Below are positions 35,376 to 44,452 of a stretch of 64,000 bases of DNA, piece after piece. Where the stretch lies: positions 20,101-84,100 of the forward strand of contig RDXX01000054.1 of assembly GCA_004292955.1 (NCBI GenBank). The letters run 5' to 3'. Origin of the DNA: Oscillatoriales cyanobacterium (GTDB lineage: Bacteria; Cyanobacteriota; Cyanobacteriia; Cyanobacteriales; Microcoleaceae). The notes beneath the pieces were generated by a model, which saw only the letters and a program-made list of their open reading frames with translations, did no database searches and was not told the origin of the DNA. The position numbers and the translations under genes are program-made. The number at the start of each line of letters is the position of its first letter. The first letter of the stretch is position 1.

Positions 35376-37514
35376 ATGGATCTAACCACCTTGAATCTCA
35401 AACCCTTAAATTTGCTCATTTTCCCCGATTGGAGCCAACCAGAAGAATTGCTATATTTAGAGTTGGCCGCAATTATTAAAAGTATTGTCACTCATCGCGA
35501 TCGCCACAATCTAGCTCTTTTAATAGATAGCACCGAAATTTCAGAAGACTCTGAGTTAGACGCTGATTTAATTTTGTCCGGGATTCTCATGAATCTCTGC
35601 ATGGAAGAAGATTTAGAGTCAAGCGTCGAACCGGAAATTATTTTATTAGAAAACCTCAGTCAAAGCCAGTGGCAAACTCTTCTGCCACAAATTCAATATA
35701 GAATTAAGTTGGCTGCGGAAAATCAAATAGCACTAGCCTTGTCCGGCGCAGAAATTATCCCACTATTGGAACAGGATCGACTTGGCGATATAACGCTGGA
35801 ATCACCAGCATCAATGGCCCTGAGTTTGGCTAACACACTCTACTCTCAAGGAAGATATGAAGAAGCTATTAAGCAGTATCAAAGATTTTCGCAATTCCAG
35901 GTAGGAGATATAGCACTATTTTTGAACTTCAGCGATTGCTGGCGAAGAATTAATCAAATCTCAGCAGCTATCGCAATTCTTGAACACGGGCTTCGCTATT
36001 ACCGGACAGCCGGACAACTGCACTTTGAACTCATCAAAATTTGTCAGCAGAGCGGACAAACAAAAAAAGCTATTTCAAATGCAGAAATAGCCGCAGAGAT
36101 TCTCCCTAATGAATACGTTTTCAAACTTTTTAGCCACTTAACATTACCAATTATTTACAATAGCTTACTTGAAATTCAAACTTACCGTAAGAGATTTGTC
36201 AGAGAATTAGAAAGCTTGATTCAGCAAACATCTTTGAAAACTCCACAAGAAAAAATCAATGCTTTTTTCGGCTTGCAGAGTTTCACTAATTTTTACCTAG
36301 CCTATCAAGCCCACAATGTTGTGGAATCCCAATCAAAATATGCCAATTTAGTGCATCAAATTATGGCGGCGAACTATCCCCAGTGGGTGGAACCGCGACA
36401 GATGCCTCCGCTGCCGGAAAATGGTAAAATTAGAGTCGGTTATGTTTCTAGTTACTTGCATTCTTACAGCGGCACTTTATGGTTGACCGGCTGGTTGCGC
36501 TATGCCGATACGAAAAAAATAGAAATTTACTGTTACTACACGGGTAACGAACCCGATCTAATTACAGAACAATTTCGCGAATACAGCCATGTATTCCGCC
36601 ACATTCCTCACAACTTAGAAGCTGTATGCCAACAAATTATTGATGACAAATTGCACATTCTTGTCTTCCCGGAAATTGGGATGGATGCACCAACTGTCCA
36701 AATAGCAGCTTTGCGCCTCGCACCCGTGCAATGTTCGGCGTGGGGACATCCTGTAACCTCTGGTTTACCCACAGTTGACTATTTTATTTCCAGCCAATTG
36801 ATGGAACCGGAAAATGCACAATTGCATTACTCAGAAACCTTAGTTAAGTTGCCTAATATTGGGGTTTCCTACCCAAAACCACTCGTGGGAGAATTAAACA
36901 ACAGTCGCTTAGATTTTGACCTGCGAGAAGATGCAATAATTTACTTTTGCTGCCAAGCTCCTTTCAAATACTTACCGCAATATGATTTTATTTTAGCAGA
37001 AATTGCCCGCCACGTTCCGCAAGCTCAGTTTATTTTTCCGCGCGGTGAACTTTTGCGAAAACGGCTCAAGCGGGCTTTTGCTGCTGTTAACCTCGATAGC
37101 GAAGATTACTGTGTATTTCGAGCGATTGCAACTCGACAAGAGTATATAGCCATGAACTTTCTTGCCGATGTTTTCTTGGATACTTTCACTTGGTCGGGGG
37201 GAAATACGTCTTTGGAGGCGATCGCCTGCAATTTACCTATAGTAACTTGTCCGGGAGAATTTATGCGGGGACTGCACGCTTATAGCTTTCTCAAGATGCT
37301 GGGAGTAACAGAGACAATTGCCCAAAACGAAGAGGAATACATTGAAATTGCTGTCAAGTTGGGTCTAGATTCAGAGTGGCGGCGAGATATTTCACAACGC
37401 ATGAGTGAGCGACACGCTCTTCTGTTTGATGATAAAGTTTGCGTGACAGCTTTAGAGAGTTTTTATCAAGGAGTTGTTCGAGAAAGACTTAAACAGTTGA
37501 CAGTTGACAGTTGA
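35376..37514 (+). CDS. TPR and SPINDLY-type (GT41-like) glycosyltransferase with FPDW module
   Basis: 712 residues from ATG 35376. Residues about 7-130 are the module shared with two island proteins (LNLLIFPDWSQPEELLYLEL), here at the N terminus. A TPR unit follows (ALSLANTLYSQGRYEEAIKQ), then the GT41-like part: KIRVGYVSSYLHSYSGTLWL, VQCSAWGHPVTSGLPTVDYF, DVFLDTFTWSGGNTSLEAIA. The last residues QLTVDS and the stop codon are encoded by a CAGTTGA heptamer array (37494-37530), so the natural C terminus may have been changed. Probable role: protein O-glycosylation. Confidence 0.85.
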   Translation: MDLTTLNLKPLNLLIFPDWSQPEELLYLELAAIIKSIVTHRDRHNLALLIDSTEISEDSELDADLILSGILMNLCMEEDLESSVEPEIILLENLSQSQWQTLLPQIQYRIKLAAENQIALALSGAEIIPLLEQDRLGDITLESPASMALSLANTLYSQGRYEEAIKQYQRFSQFQVGDIALFLNFSDCWRRINQISAAIAILEHGLRYYRTAGQLHFELIKICQQSGQTKKAISNAEIAAEILPNEYVFKLFSHLTLPIIYNSLLEIQTYRKRFVRELESLIQQTSLKTPQEKINAFFGLQSFTNFYLAYQAHNVVESQSKYANLVHQIMAANYPQWVEPRQMPPLPENGKIRVGYVSSYLHSYSGTLWLTGWLRYADTKKIEIYCYYTGNEPDLITEQFREYSHVFRHIPHNLEAVCQQIIDDKLHILVFPEIGMDAPTVQIAALRLAPVQCSAWGHPVTSGLPTVDYFISSQLMEPENAQLHYSETLVKLPNIGVSYPKPLVGELNNSRLDFDLREDAIIYFCCQAPFKYLPQYDFILAEIARHVPQAQFIFPRGELLRKRLKRAFAAVNLDSEDYCVFRAIATRQEYIAMNFLADVFLDTFTWSGGNTSLEAIACNLPIVTCPGEFMRGLHAYSFLKMLGVTETIAQNEEEYIEIAVKLGLDSEWRRDISQRMSERHALLFDDKVCVTALESFYQGVVRERLKQLTVDS

Positions 37515-37530
37515 TAGTTGACAGTTGACA
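37494..37530 (+). repeat. CAGTTGA array at the 3' end of a gene
   Basis: Five heptamers (CAGTTGA, one TAGTTGA) that overlap the last seven codons of the glycosyltransferase gene and give its stop codon. Confidence 0.85.
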
Positions 37531-37587
37531 GCGAGGTTTTTTGGATGGGATTTATATCAAGTCCGATCGAATGATGACAATAAAATT

Positions 37588-37647
37588 AGTTTGTAGTGAG
37601 GACTTTAGTCCTTGACAGAATCAGGACTAAAGTCCTCACTACGAACC
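37588..37647. repeat. Palindromic repeat GTAGTGAGGACT (copy 1)
   Basis: Arms of about 25 bases (TTTGTAGTGAGGACTTTAGT and its complement) round a ten-base loop. A second copy with different loop bases is at 45523-45584. Both precede a Uma2 gene. Confidence 0.75.
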
Positions 37648-37752
37648 TTAGAGCCGAAACCCTCGAAAATCGCCCTACAAGTTCGTCTGACGCACCCTAC
37701 AAGTCATATAATATACGTTAGGACGATCGCAACCAAACTCAAGGCACTCACC

Positions 37753-38370
37753 ATGATTCAAACCATAACTGAATTAGTAACATTCGATGAATTCATTGAC
37801 TGGTATCCTGAGAATTCAGGATGTCACTATGAACTACACAACGGAGAAATTGTTGAAATGCCAAAAGCAACAGGCAAGCATTCTAAAGTAGCAGGTTTTA
37901 CCTCGCTGAAGGTAGGAATTGAGATTGAGCGTCTTAATTTACCCTACTTCATCCCGAAAGAAGCCGTCATCAAACCCATGCGCGAGGAATCTGGTTATGA
38001 ACCAGATATTATTGTACTCAACGAACAAACCATTGGAAACGAGCCGCGATGGGAGAAATCATCAATTATTACAATGGGTTCATCAGTTCCCCTAATCGTA
38101 GAAGTAACTAGCACTAACTGGGAGGATGATTATGCCCGCAAACTAGAGGCTTACGAGTCAATGGGCATCCAAGAATATTGGATTATAGACTATCTAGGAT
38201 TGGGCGGGAGACGGTTTATCGGCAATCCTAAGCAACCAACTTTTTCGGTTTACCAACTAATTGATGGGGAATACCAAGTTAAACTGTTCCGAGGGGCTGA
38301 GGTGATTGAGTCGCCAACTTTCCCAAAATTGAATCTGACAGCGCAGCAGGTGTTCGCGAAAGGGAATTGA
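37753..38370 (+). CDS. Uma2-family endonuclease-like protein
   Basis: 205 residues from ATG 37753; the open frame extends to 37612 but that part is the palindromic repeat. Same subgroup as the genes at 21644 and 39938: LVTFDEFIDWYPENSGCHYE, GYEPDIIVLNEQ, LIVEVTSTNWEDDYARKL, YWIIDYLGLGG. Conserved acidic residues are present, so it may be active. Confidence 0.86.
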   Translation: MIQTITELVTFDEFIDWYPENSGCHYELHNGEIVEMPKATGKHSKVAGFTSLKVGIEIERLNLPYFIPKEAVIKPMREESGYEPDIIVLNEQTIGNEPRWEKSSIITMGSSVPLIVEVTSTNWEDDYARKLEAYESMGIQEYWIIDYLGLGGRRFIGNPKQPTFSVYQLIDGEYQVKLFRGAEVIESPTFPKLNLTAQQVFAKGN

Positions 38371-38494
38371 AGAGGCTGCGTTGTAGGAGTATATTGTAAA
38401 GAGGCGATCGCATTTAAGCTATCTTGTAGAGACGCGATTCCAAAAGCGTCTAAAGCAATGTCGGCAATTCCCCGTTATAATATCTAAAAATCGC

Positions 38495-39679
38495 ATGAAG
38501 CTAGGACAGTGGATGGGCTTATTAGCCCTCATCGCATCTTGTTACATCCTCTGGCAAATCAGGCAAGCGCTACTGCTGCTGTTTGCCGCCATCGTCTTAG
38601 CCACGGCCTTAAACAAACTAGCACGCTACTTACAAAAAAAATTCCGACTCAAAAGGTCGATCGCCGTACTGTGCTCAATTAGCTTCTTATTCCTCGTCTT
38701 CGTAGGCTTGTTCCTGATAATTGTACCGCCCTTCGCCCTGCAATTCCAACAACTTACCCAAAGAGCTCCTCAAGGAATAGCAAGATTAAATGATTGGGTA
38801 GATCAAATCGAAACTCGCTTCTCGGGACAACTAGGCCAGCGCCTGCCAAATCTTGATGTTAACGACATTATGCGGCAACTGCAACCTTTATTCAACCAAC
38901 TCGTTGGCGGTGCAGGAGCATTTGTCGGCAATACATTAGGCGTTATCCTGAGTTTTTTGTTAGTCTTAGTTTTGACCTTGATGACTTTAGCAGATCCCCT
39001 ATCTTACCGCAAAGCATTTACACAACTATTTCCCTCTTTTTATCGGCGGCGAATCGAGGGTATTTTAGATGAATGCGAAATAGCTCTCGGTAGATGGGTC
39101 ATCGGCGCTTTAATTAGCATGAGTGTGATTGCTTTTTTGAGCTTAATTGGTTTGTCAGTTTTGCAAGTTCCCCTACCGTTAGCTCACGCTGTAGTAGCAG
39201 GATTTCTGAACTTGATTCCGAATATTGGCCCTACTATTAGCGTCATTCCGCCAATGACGATCGCACTTTTAGACTCTCCCTTAAAATCAGGTTTAGTCCT
39301 CATTCTTTACTTTCTAATTCAACAGTTTGAAAGCAACATCCTCACCCCCTACGTCATGGCACAGCAAGTATCGCTGCTGCCAGCAGTAACTTTAATAGCT
39401 CAAGTATTCTTCGCCACATTTTTTGGATTTTTAGGCTTATTGCTAGCCCTTCCCCTCACAGTTGTCGCTCAAGTTTGGATTAGGGAAGTGCTAATTAAAG
39501 ACATTCTCAACCAGTGGGACGCCAATCCTAAAAGGTTGGCGGCAATTGATTCGGCTATTCATGAAGAGTACGAATCTATAGGAGTCACACAAAGCCGATC
39601 AGAAAATTTACCCGAACACAAACCAGACATTTCCGATGATCCAGAGAATGACGCAAATGACGTTCCTGGAAATCAGTAA
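38495..39679 (+). CDS. AI-2E/PerM-family transporter-like permease
   Basis: A 394-residue membrane protein with about eight hydrophobic segments, starting WMGLLALIASCYILWQIRQA. It shows the family's central soluble part between helices 3 and 4 and a GFLNLIPNIGPTISVIPPM motif followed by FFGFLGLLLALPLTVV. AI-2E/PerM proteins export or exchange small molecules (some are Na+/H+ antiporters), and autoinducer export has been shown only for a few. The C-terminal 60 residues are acidic and hydrophilic. Confidence 0.88.
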   Translation: MKLGQWMGLLALIASCYILWQIRQALLLLFAAIVLATALNKLARYLQKKFRLKRSIAVLCSISFLFLVFVGLFLIIVPPFALQFQQLTQRAPQGIARLNDWVDQIETRFSGQLGQRLPNLDVNDIMRQLQPLFNQLVGGAGAFVGNTLGVILSFLLVLVLTLMTLADPLSYRKAFTQLFPSFYRRRIEGILDECEIALGRWVIGALISMSVIAFLSLIGLSVLQVPLPLAHAVVAGFLNLIPNIGPTISVIPPMTIALLDSPLKSGLVLILYFLIQQFESNILTPYVMAQQVSLLPAVTLIAQVFFATFFGFLGLLLALPLTVVAQVWIREVLIKDILNQWDANPKRLAAIDSAIHEEYESIGVTQSRSENLPEHKPDISDDPENDANDVPGNQ

Positions 39680-39726
39680 TTCAGGTTTGTACTCATCCCA
39701 GATCTGGCTTAAATAGCAGTTTATTT

Positions 39727-39844
39727 GGGAGCATCTCAGTTTTGCAAGAAGCATTTTTTATGGTAGTGCGAGCGTCCCCGCTCGCGTGCTTGTACAAGCA
39801 CGCGAGCGGGGACAGCACTGTAAATGCAAAACTGAGATGCTCCC
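39727..39844. mobile_element. Hairpin MITE GGGAGCATCTCA, with 8-bp target duplication
   Basis: 118 bases with ends GGGAGCATCTCA/TGAGATGCTCCC and a central hairpin CCCCGCTCGCGTGCTTGTAC. It is flanked by direct repeats GTTTATTT at 39719-39726 and 39845-39852. It lies between the permease and a convergent Uma2 gene. Confidence 0.85.
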
Positions 39845-39937
39845 GTTTATTTTTCAGTCCGCGAAGGCGGACTTTGTTTTTATAGAAGCGATTTCAATCG
39901 CCGATTTTTTTAAATATCTATCTTCTATCCTAGCACT

Positions 39938-40564
39938 CTAAACCGCATCTTGTCCAGCGCTAAAAATCTGTTGCACAGTCAAATTTAACTCTGGAAATGT
40001 GGGCGAAATAATCCGATCGCTCCCCCGAAACTGACTAACTTGATACTCGCTATCTACCAAATGGTGAACGAAAAAAGTAGGTTGTTTTGGATTGCCAATA
40101 TAGCGTCTGCCACCAAGTCCCAAATAATCCGCAATCCAGTATTCAGAAATACCCAAAGCTTCGTAATCAACCAACTTGTAGCCATAATCATCCCGCCAAT
40201 TGGTACTGACAACTTCGACAATTAGCCGGACAGAACTACCCATTGTAATGATAGATTGCTTTTTCCATCTCGGTTCGCTGTTCGTCCCTTGTCTGTCCAA
40301 AACGATCGCATCCGGTTCGTAACCAGATAACTCGTTATCAGCTTTGACAACGCATTCCTTGGGAAGGAAGTAGGGCAATTGCAGCCTCTGGATTTCCATC
40401 CCTAGCTTCAGGCAAAGGAAGCCAGCTACTTCTGAATGTTCTCCGGTTGCTTTAGGCATCTCAACAATCGTTCCATTATGGAGTTCGTAACGGTTTATCG
40501 AATTTTCAGGATACCAGTCAATAAATTCATCGAAAGTGACTGGTTTTAATATCGCTTGAGTCAT
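39938..40564 (-). CDS. Uma2-family endonuclease-like protein
   Basis: A 208-residue protein close to those at 21644 and 37753: PVTFDEFIDWYPENSINRYE, GYEPDAIVLDRQ, LIVEVVSTNWRDDYGYKL, YWIADYLGLGG. Conserved acidic residues are kept. It is the only Uma2 gene in the window on the minus strand. Confidence 0.86.
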   Translation of the reverse strand: MTQAILKPVTFDEFIDWYPENSINRYELHNGTIVEMPKATGEHSEVAGFLCLKLGMEIQRLQLPYFLPKECVVKADNELSGYEPDAIVLDRQGTNSEPRWKKQSIITMGSSVRLIVEVVSTNWRDDYGYKLVDYEALGISEYWIADYLGLGGRRYIGNPKQPTFFVHHLVDSEYQVSQFRGSDRIISPTFPELNLTVQQIFSAGQDAV

Positions 40565-40609
40565 GGCGATCGCCCTTTATTTGATTTATGATATTATTCT
40601 TATATCCGT

Positions 40610-40785
40610 TATAACTCAATACGGTTCAGATAAGACAGATCCCCCCTAGCCAAGAGGGCGGGAACGGGGGCACCGCCCCTACAAGGGGGGGGACAAGAAG
40701 TTGCTCAAAATCCCCCGACTATCAGGGGGGATTTAGGGGGATATCCGGGGAATTAACAGTGTTAACTGAACCGTATTGCGTTATA
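40610..40785. mobile_element. MITE-like element with 20-bp inverted ends
   Basis: TATAACTCAATACGGTTCAG at 40610-40629 is matched at 19 of 20 bases by the reverse complement of 40766-40785. The 176-base interior is non-coding and has GGGGGAT-type runs common in cyanobacterial repeats. It lies upstream of the HcyBio gene. Confidence 0.7.
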
Positions 40786-40809
40786 ACTCACATCTTGCAT
40801 CATTATCAA

Positions 40810-40875
40810 GAACAGGCAAGATGCCTGTTCCACAAGAAAATCAACTCTTTGTGGAACAGGCATCTTGCCTGTTCA
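40810..40875. repeat. Palindromic CAGGCAAGATGCCTG repeat
   Basis: Two arms, AACAGGCAAGATGCCTGTTC and GAACAGGCATCTTGCCTGTT, round an AT-rich loop. This is the non-coding version of the repeat in the dacB coding region. Confidence 0.75.
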
Positions 40876-40986
40876 GAAAAGGCTAATTGAGAATGGTGTA
40901 ACATCTCAGTTATAATACATTTCTTTTATCTCAAACTATCGCCCGATCGCCAATCTATCAAACTAAAATCCAAATAAAATAGTGTT

Positions 40987-42162
40987 ATGAGATCGATCGA
41001 CGAAATCAACGATAAAATCAGCCAAGGCAAAGCCACAGTCTGGACAATCGAAGAACTCAAAACCAGAGTCAGAGAAACCAGCATTACCGAAGCCGCCAAA
41101 CAAGTCGATGTGATTACCACCGGCACCTTCGAGCCCATGGAATCCTCCGGCGCCATCATCAACCTCGGCCATACAGATCCCCCGATCAAAATCCGGCAGT
41201 GCTGGCTGGACGGCGTTTTAGCCTACTCCGGCTTCGGCGCCGTAGACCTGTACCTCGGAGCCACCCAAGTAGCCGAAGACGGCGAAGAATCGCGGGAACG
41301 GGGCGGCGGACACGTCATCGAAGACTTAATCGCCGGCAAACCCGTGCAGTTACGGGCTTTGGGGCAAGTCACAGACTGCTATCCCCGCGCCTCCTTTGAA
41401 ACCACGATTACCCGGGATACAATCAACCAGTTTTATTTATTCAATCCCCGGAACGCCTATCAAAACTTTATTGTGGGAGTCAACGGGGGCGATCGCCCGC
41501 TGTTCACCTACCTCGGCCCCCTGCAACCGAACCTCGGCAACGCCGTCTATTCGAGCCTGGGAGCCATGTCACCCCTGCTAAACGACCCCCACCTCCAACT
41601 CATCGGCATCGGCACCCGTATCTTCCTAGGAGGTGCTCAGGGCTACATCACCTGGGAAGGAACCCAACACTTCCCGCTGCAAAAACGGCAGCCTAACGGG
41701 ACTCCGATCGGCCCAGCCGCCACCCTGGCACTCATCGGCGACGCCAAACAGATGAACTCCAAATGGGTGCGCGGCTGCTACTTCAAAAACTACGGCCCAT
41801 CCTTGATGCTGGGAGTCGGCATCCCTTTTCCTGTTTTAAACGAAACAGTCGTGGCGCACTGTGCAGTATCAGACAAAAAAATAGTAGCGCCGGTGGTAGA
41901 TTTCTCTATCCCCCGGCGCGTTCGTCCCACATTTGGTTTAGTTAGCTATGCTCAATTAAAAACTGGTCGCATTCTCATCGAGGGTAAACCCGTGCGGGCC
42001 GCCCCGCTGGCGAGTATGTTTCTCTCGCGGCAAGTAGCTTTGGAATTGAAGCAGCAAATTGAAGCGGGTTTATTTACCCTCACGGCCCCAGTTGCTCCTC
42101 TATCTGTCGATCGAGTATTTCTTCCCCAAGATTTGTGGGGAGCCCAAGTCAGGATTGAATAA
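40987..42162 (+). CDS. Homocysteine biosynthesis protein (HcyBio, DUF39)
   Basis: A 391-residue protein of the DUF39/HcyBio family, which in methanogens and some bacteria takes part in making homocysteine from aspartate semialdehyde and a sulfur donor. Typical stretches are DVITTGTFEPMESSGAIINL (residues 41-60), AYSGFGAVDLYLGAT, and GIGTRIFLGGAQGYITWEGT. No accessory CBS or ferredoxin-like domain is fused and none is adjacent. The family assignment is firm; the activity in cyanobacteria is not shown. Confidence 0.88.
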   Translation: MRSIDEINDKISQGKATVWTIEELKTRVRETSITEAAKQVDVITTGTFEPMESSGAIINLGHTDPPIKIRQCWLDGVLAYSGFGAVDLYLGATQVAEDGEESRERGGGHVIEDLIAGKPVQLRALGQVTDCYPRASFETTITRDTINQFYLFNPRNAYQNFIVGVNGGDRPLFTYLGPLQPNLGNAVYSSLGAMSPLLNDPHLQLIGIGTRIFLGGAQGYITWEGTQHFPLQKRQPNGTPIGPAATLALIGDAKQMNSKWVRGCYFKNYGPSLMLGVGIPFPVLNETVVAHCAVSDKKIVAPVVDFSIPRRVRPTFGLVSYAQLKTGRILIEGKPVRAAPLASMFLSRQVALELKQQIEAGLFTLTAPVAPLSVDRVFLPQDLWGAQVRIE

Positions 42163-42414
42163 ACAATTTGAGATTTTAGATTCTAGATTTTAGATTTTTT
42201 TGTGGAAGCACAAGGTCTTAGAAACCGGGTTTCTTGTCCCCGGCGTTGCTTGAAAGCTGAGGTTTGTTGTCAAGAAACTCAGTTTCCGATCCTTGCGAGT
42301 GCGTCCAGGATTCTAGATTTTAGATTGAAGTCTTCTGGTGAAAAACTGCACCCATGGGAAACTGATGCACTCACCGAAAATCTAAAATCTAAAATCTAAG
42401 AATCTAAAATAGTC

Positions 42415-43734
42415 TTATTCCTCAACAAGCTTAGGCTTCTTCACAGGCTTAGGAAGAGGTTCCTTGGGGACAGGCGGTGCTGCTGCGGACTTGATAGTAG
42501 GACGCCCTACAGGAGTACCGTCACCGCTGGGCTTAGGAGTAAAGGCACGCTTGTTTCCCCCTCCTTTGTAGCCACCACCGGGCGGCTTGCTACCGGGGGG
42601 GAATTTCCGCTTTTTAATCGGCAGGGCGCCAATATTGTTGGCCTGCTCAATCATCAGACTGTCAGCTTGCAATTTGACGTGGAAATCCCAAAAAAACCCG
42701 ATCGCCTTTGTTCCTACATCCCCCTTGAGTTTCAACTTAAAAAACTTCATCTTGTCGTCATTCTTGCGAGGAGCTTGCTTGATTTTGACGATGAGATATT
42801 TTTCTTCCTCTTGCGATTGTTGATAAATCACCTCGCCTCGAATCGAAAAATAGCCATCTTCAACATCAGGTTCCGAGGGCGGCAAAGATGCAGTCGATGG
42901 TTCGCCGCCCTGCTCAATCTCCCCTGCTTCCTGATTTTCCTCATCAGAGGAAGTTTCGGGAGATTTTTTCAGGGTTTCCGGCTCCCAAACACCCATAATT
43001 TGGGCGTGCAAGTTGCCGTCTTCTTGCCTGGTGCGGGGATAGACCACCCACAGGTGTTCTTGTTCGAGATCCAGGTGATTTTTGACTAAACTCATAACTC
43101 TACCCAGCAAAACTGCGTCGATGGCAGTTCCGTCGGCAGCTATCAACATACCTCGGGTGAATTGCTCTTCAGATTGGGTGTAGCGGCCCCGCACTAAACC
43201 AACAGCTCGGTACTGTCTGGGTTCACTGGGAGGGGGAATGGGATGTTGGCGCATGACAGAGGGTATGTCATCATCATCGACCTGAGTTTCGTTAGTGGGA
43301 GGCTTGGGGGTTGGGGTAGGTACGACCGTGAGTTCAGTTGTCTTACCAGCAGATTCCGCAGGCGCTGCTGGCTCCGAGATCGCAGGAGCATCGCTGGGCT
43401 TTGGCTTTGTTTTGTCCCCATCGGGGGCAGAACTGTAGCGTGGTCGTTGCAGCGTATCCTTTGGCGCTGGGGCGTCTGTTGTCGCTGGGGCGTCCGTTGG
43501 CGCTAGGGCGTCATTTGGCGCTGGGGCGTCCGTTGTCGCTGGGGCGTCCGTTGGCGCTGGTGGTTGATTTTCGTCAACAGGTGCAGCCGACGCGGAAGAC
43601 ACGGGACTTTCGTCTGGTGTCTCGGGCACGGAGGCTGTAACTGCGGGCTGATTCACGGCGGGCTCGGTTGGCTGAGCCTTGCGAGCAGAAGTAGATTTGG
43701 ACGATTTGGAAGACCGGTTGGGAGAGGGGTTCAT
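42415..43734 (-). CDS. Pro/Ala-rich conserved protein of unknown function
   Basis: 439 residues from the ATG at 43734, which follows AAGGAG by five bases. The first 150 residues are low-complexity, with a repeated APTDAPATTDAPAP motif. A folded part at about residues 175-370 starts YRAVGLVRGRYTQSEEQFTR and includes HLWVVYPRTRQEDGNLHAQI and EDGYFSIRGEVIYQQ. The C terminus is Gly/Lys/Pro-rich. I do not recognise a named family. It has the look of a cyanobacterial conserved protein with a nucleic-acid- or protein-binding basic tail. Confidence 0.75.
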   Translation of the reverse strand: MNPSPNRSSKSSKSTSARKAQPTEPAVNQPAVTASVPETPDESPVSSASAAPVDENQPPAPTDAPATTDAPAPNDALAPTDAPATTDAPAPKDTLQRPRYSSAPDGDKTKPKPSDAPAISEPAAPAESAGKTTELTVVPTPTPKPPTNETQVDDDDIPSVMRQHPIPPPSEPRQYRAVGLVRGRYTQSEEQFTRGMLIAADGTAIDAVLLGRVMSLVKNHLDLEQEHLWVVYPRTRQEDGNLHAQIMGVWEPETLKKSPETSSDEENQEAGEIEQGGEPSTASLPPSEPDVEDGYFSIRGEVIYQQSQEEEKYLIVKIKQAPRKNDDKMKFFKLKLKGDVGTKAIGFFWDFHVKLQADSLMIEQANNIGALPIKKRKFPPGSKPPGGGYKGGGNKRAFTPKPSGDGTPVGRPTIKSAAAPPVPKEPLPKPVKKPKLVEE

Positions 43735-44452
43735 AAAAACTCCTTGCAGCGGAGACACATCCCTTGAGGGAAATTAGGAATAAACTGAAGAAACTGATTT
43801 AAAAACTACTAGCACCCGACTTGAGGCTTGCGCCGGAAAGTTTGGTTTTGACCCGTCAACGCCAACTTTCTACTGCGCTACGAGCGATCCCGGATTTGCT
43901 GGCTGCTCTAATCCTTGTTGGCAAAGAGTTTGAGAGTTGCTAACCCAAGAATCGGTCGATCGCCCGAAAGCTGGCGTTGCTGGCTAATAGCGTTTAGGAT
44001 ATTCAGATACTTCAAGTCCGGACAATCTAGGATATATCCCGACATAGCGTGTTGAATACCTGAGCATCCAACCCGGCAATATCTCGCAATGATTTGAGGA
44101 AAATCCCCAAGGCGCCATTCCAATCTCTCTGGAGTAGCTTGCCTATTTTACTTAATCCAATTACCTAACGGGCTGATCCGCCATATTTTCGGTAATTTTG
44201 AGCTTGACCGCACTCTTATTGGACGAAAGCCACATTCCTTGGGGCTGCGGGTCTTTGTGTCCAAAATAGTTTGGCTAGCGTGGAGTTGCGGGTCTGTTAC
44301 CATATTAGCTGCAAGCAAAAGACTGGTTTGTGAATTGGGACTTTGAACTTAAGAACTTTTATGGTTGCATAGATCTGGTTAAATCGCAGACGCCCCTAGG
44401 CGATGGGTTGATTCTTAGAAAATAGTAGATTTTAAGTTGGGATAGTTGAATT
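43735..44452. other. Gene-free interval of about 700 bases
   Basis: No coding region or repeat that I can support. It lies between divergently transcribed genes, which would account for promoters but is long for that; a non-coding RNA cannot be ruled out. Confidence 0.5.

Noticed and set aside
43908..44123. 71-codon frame in the long gap before the TPR gene
   Set aside because: No ribosome site and no recognisable feature; could be chance.
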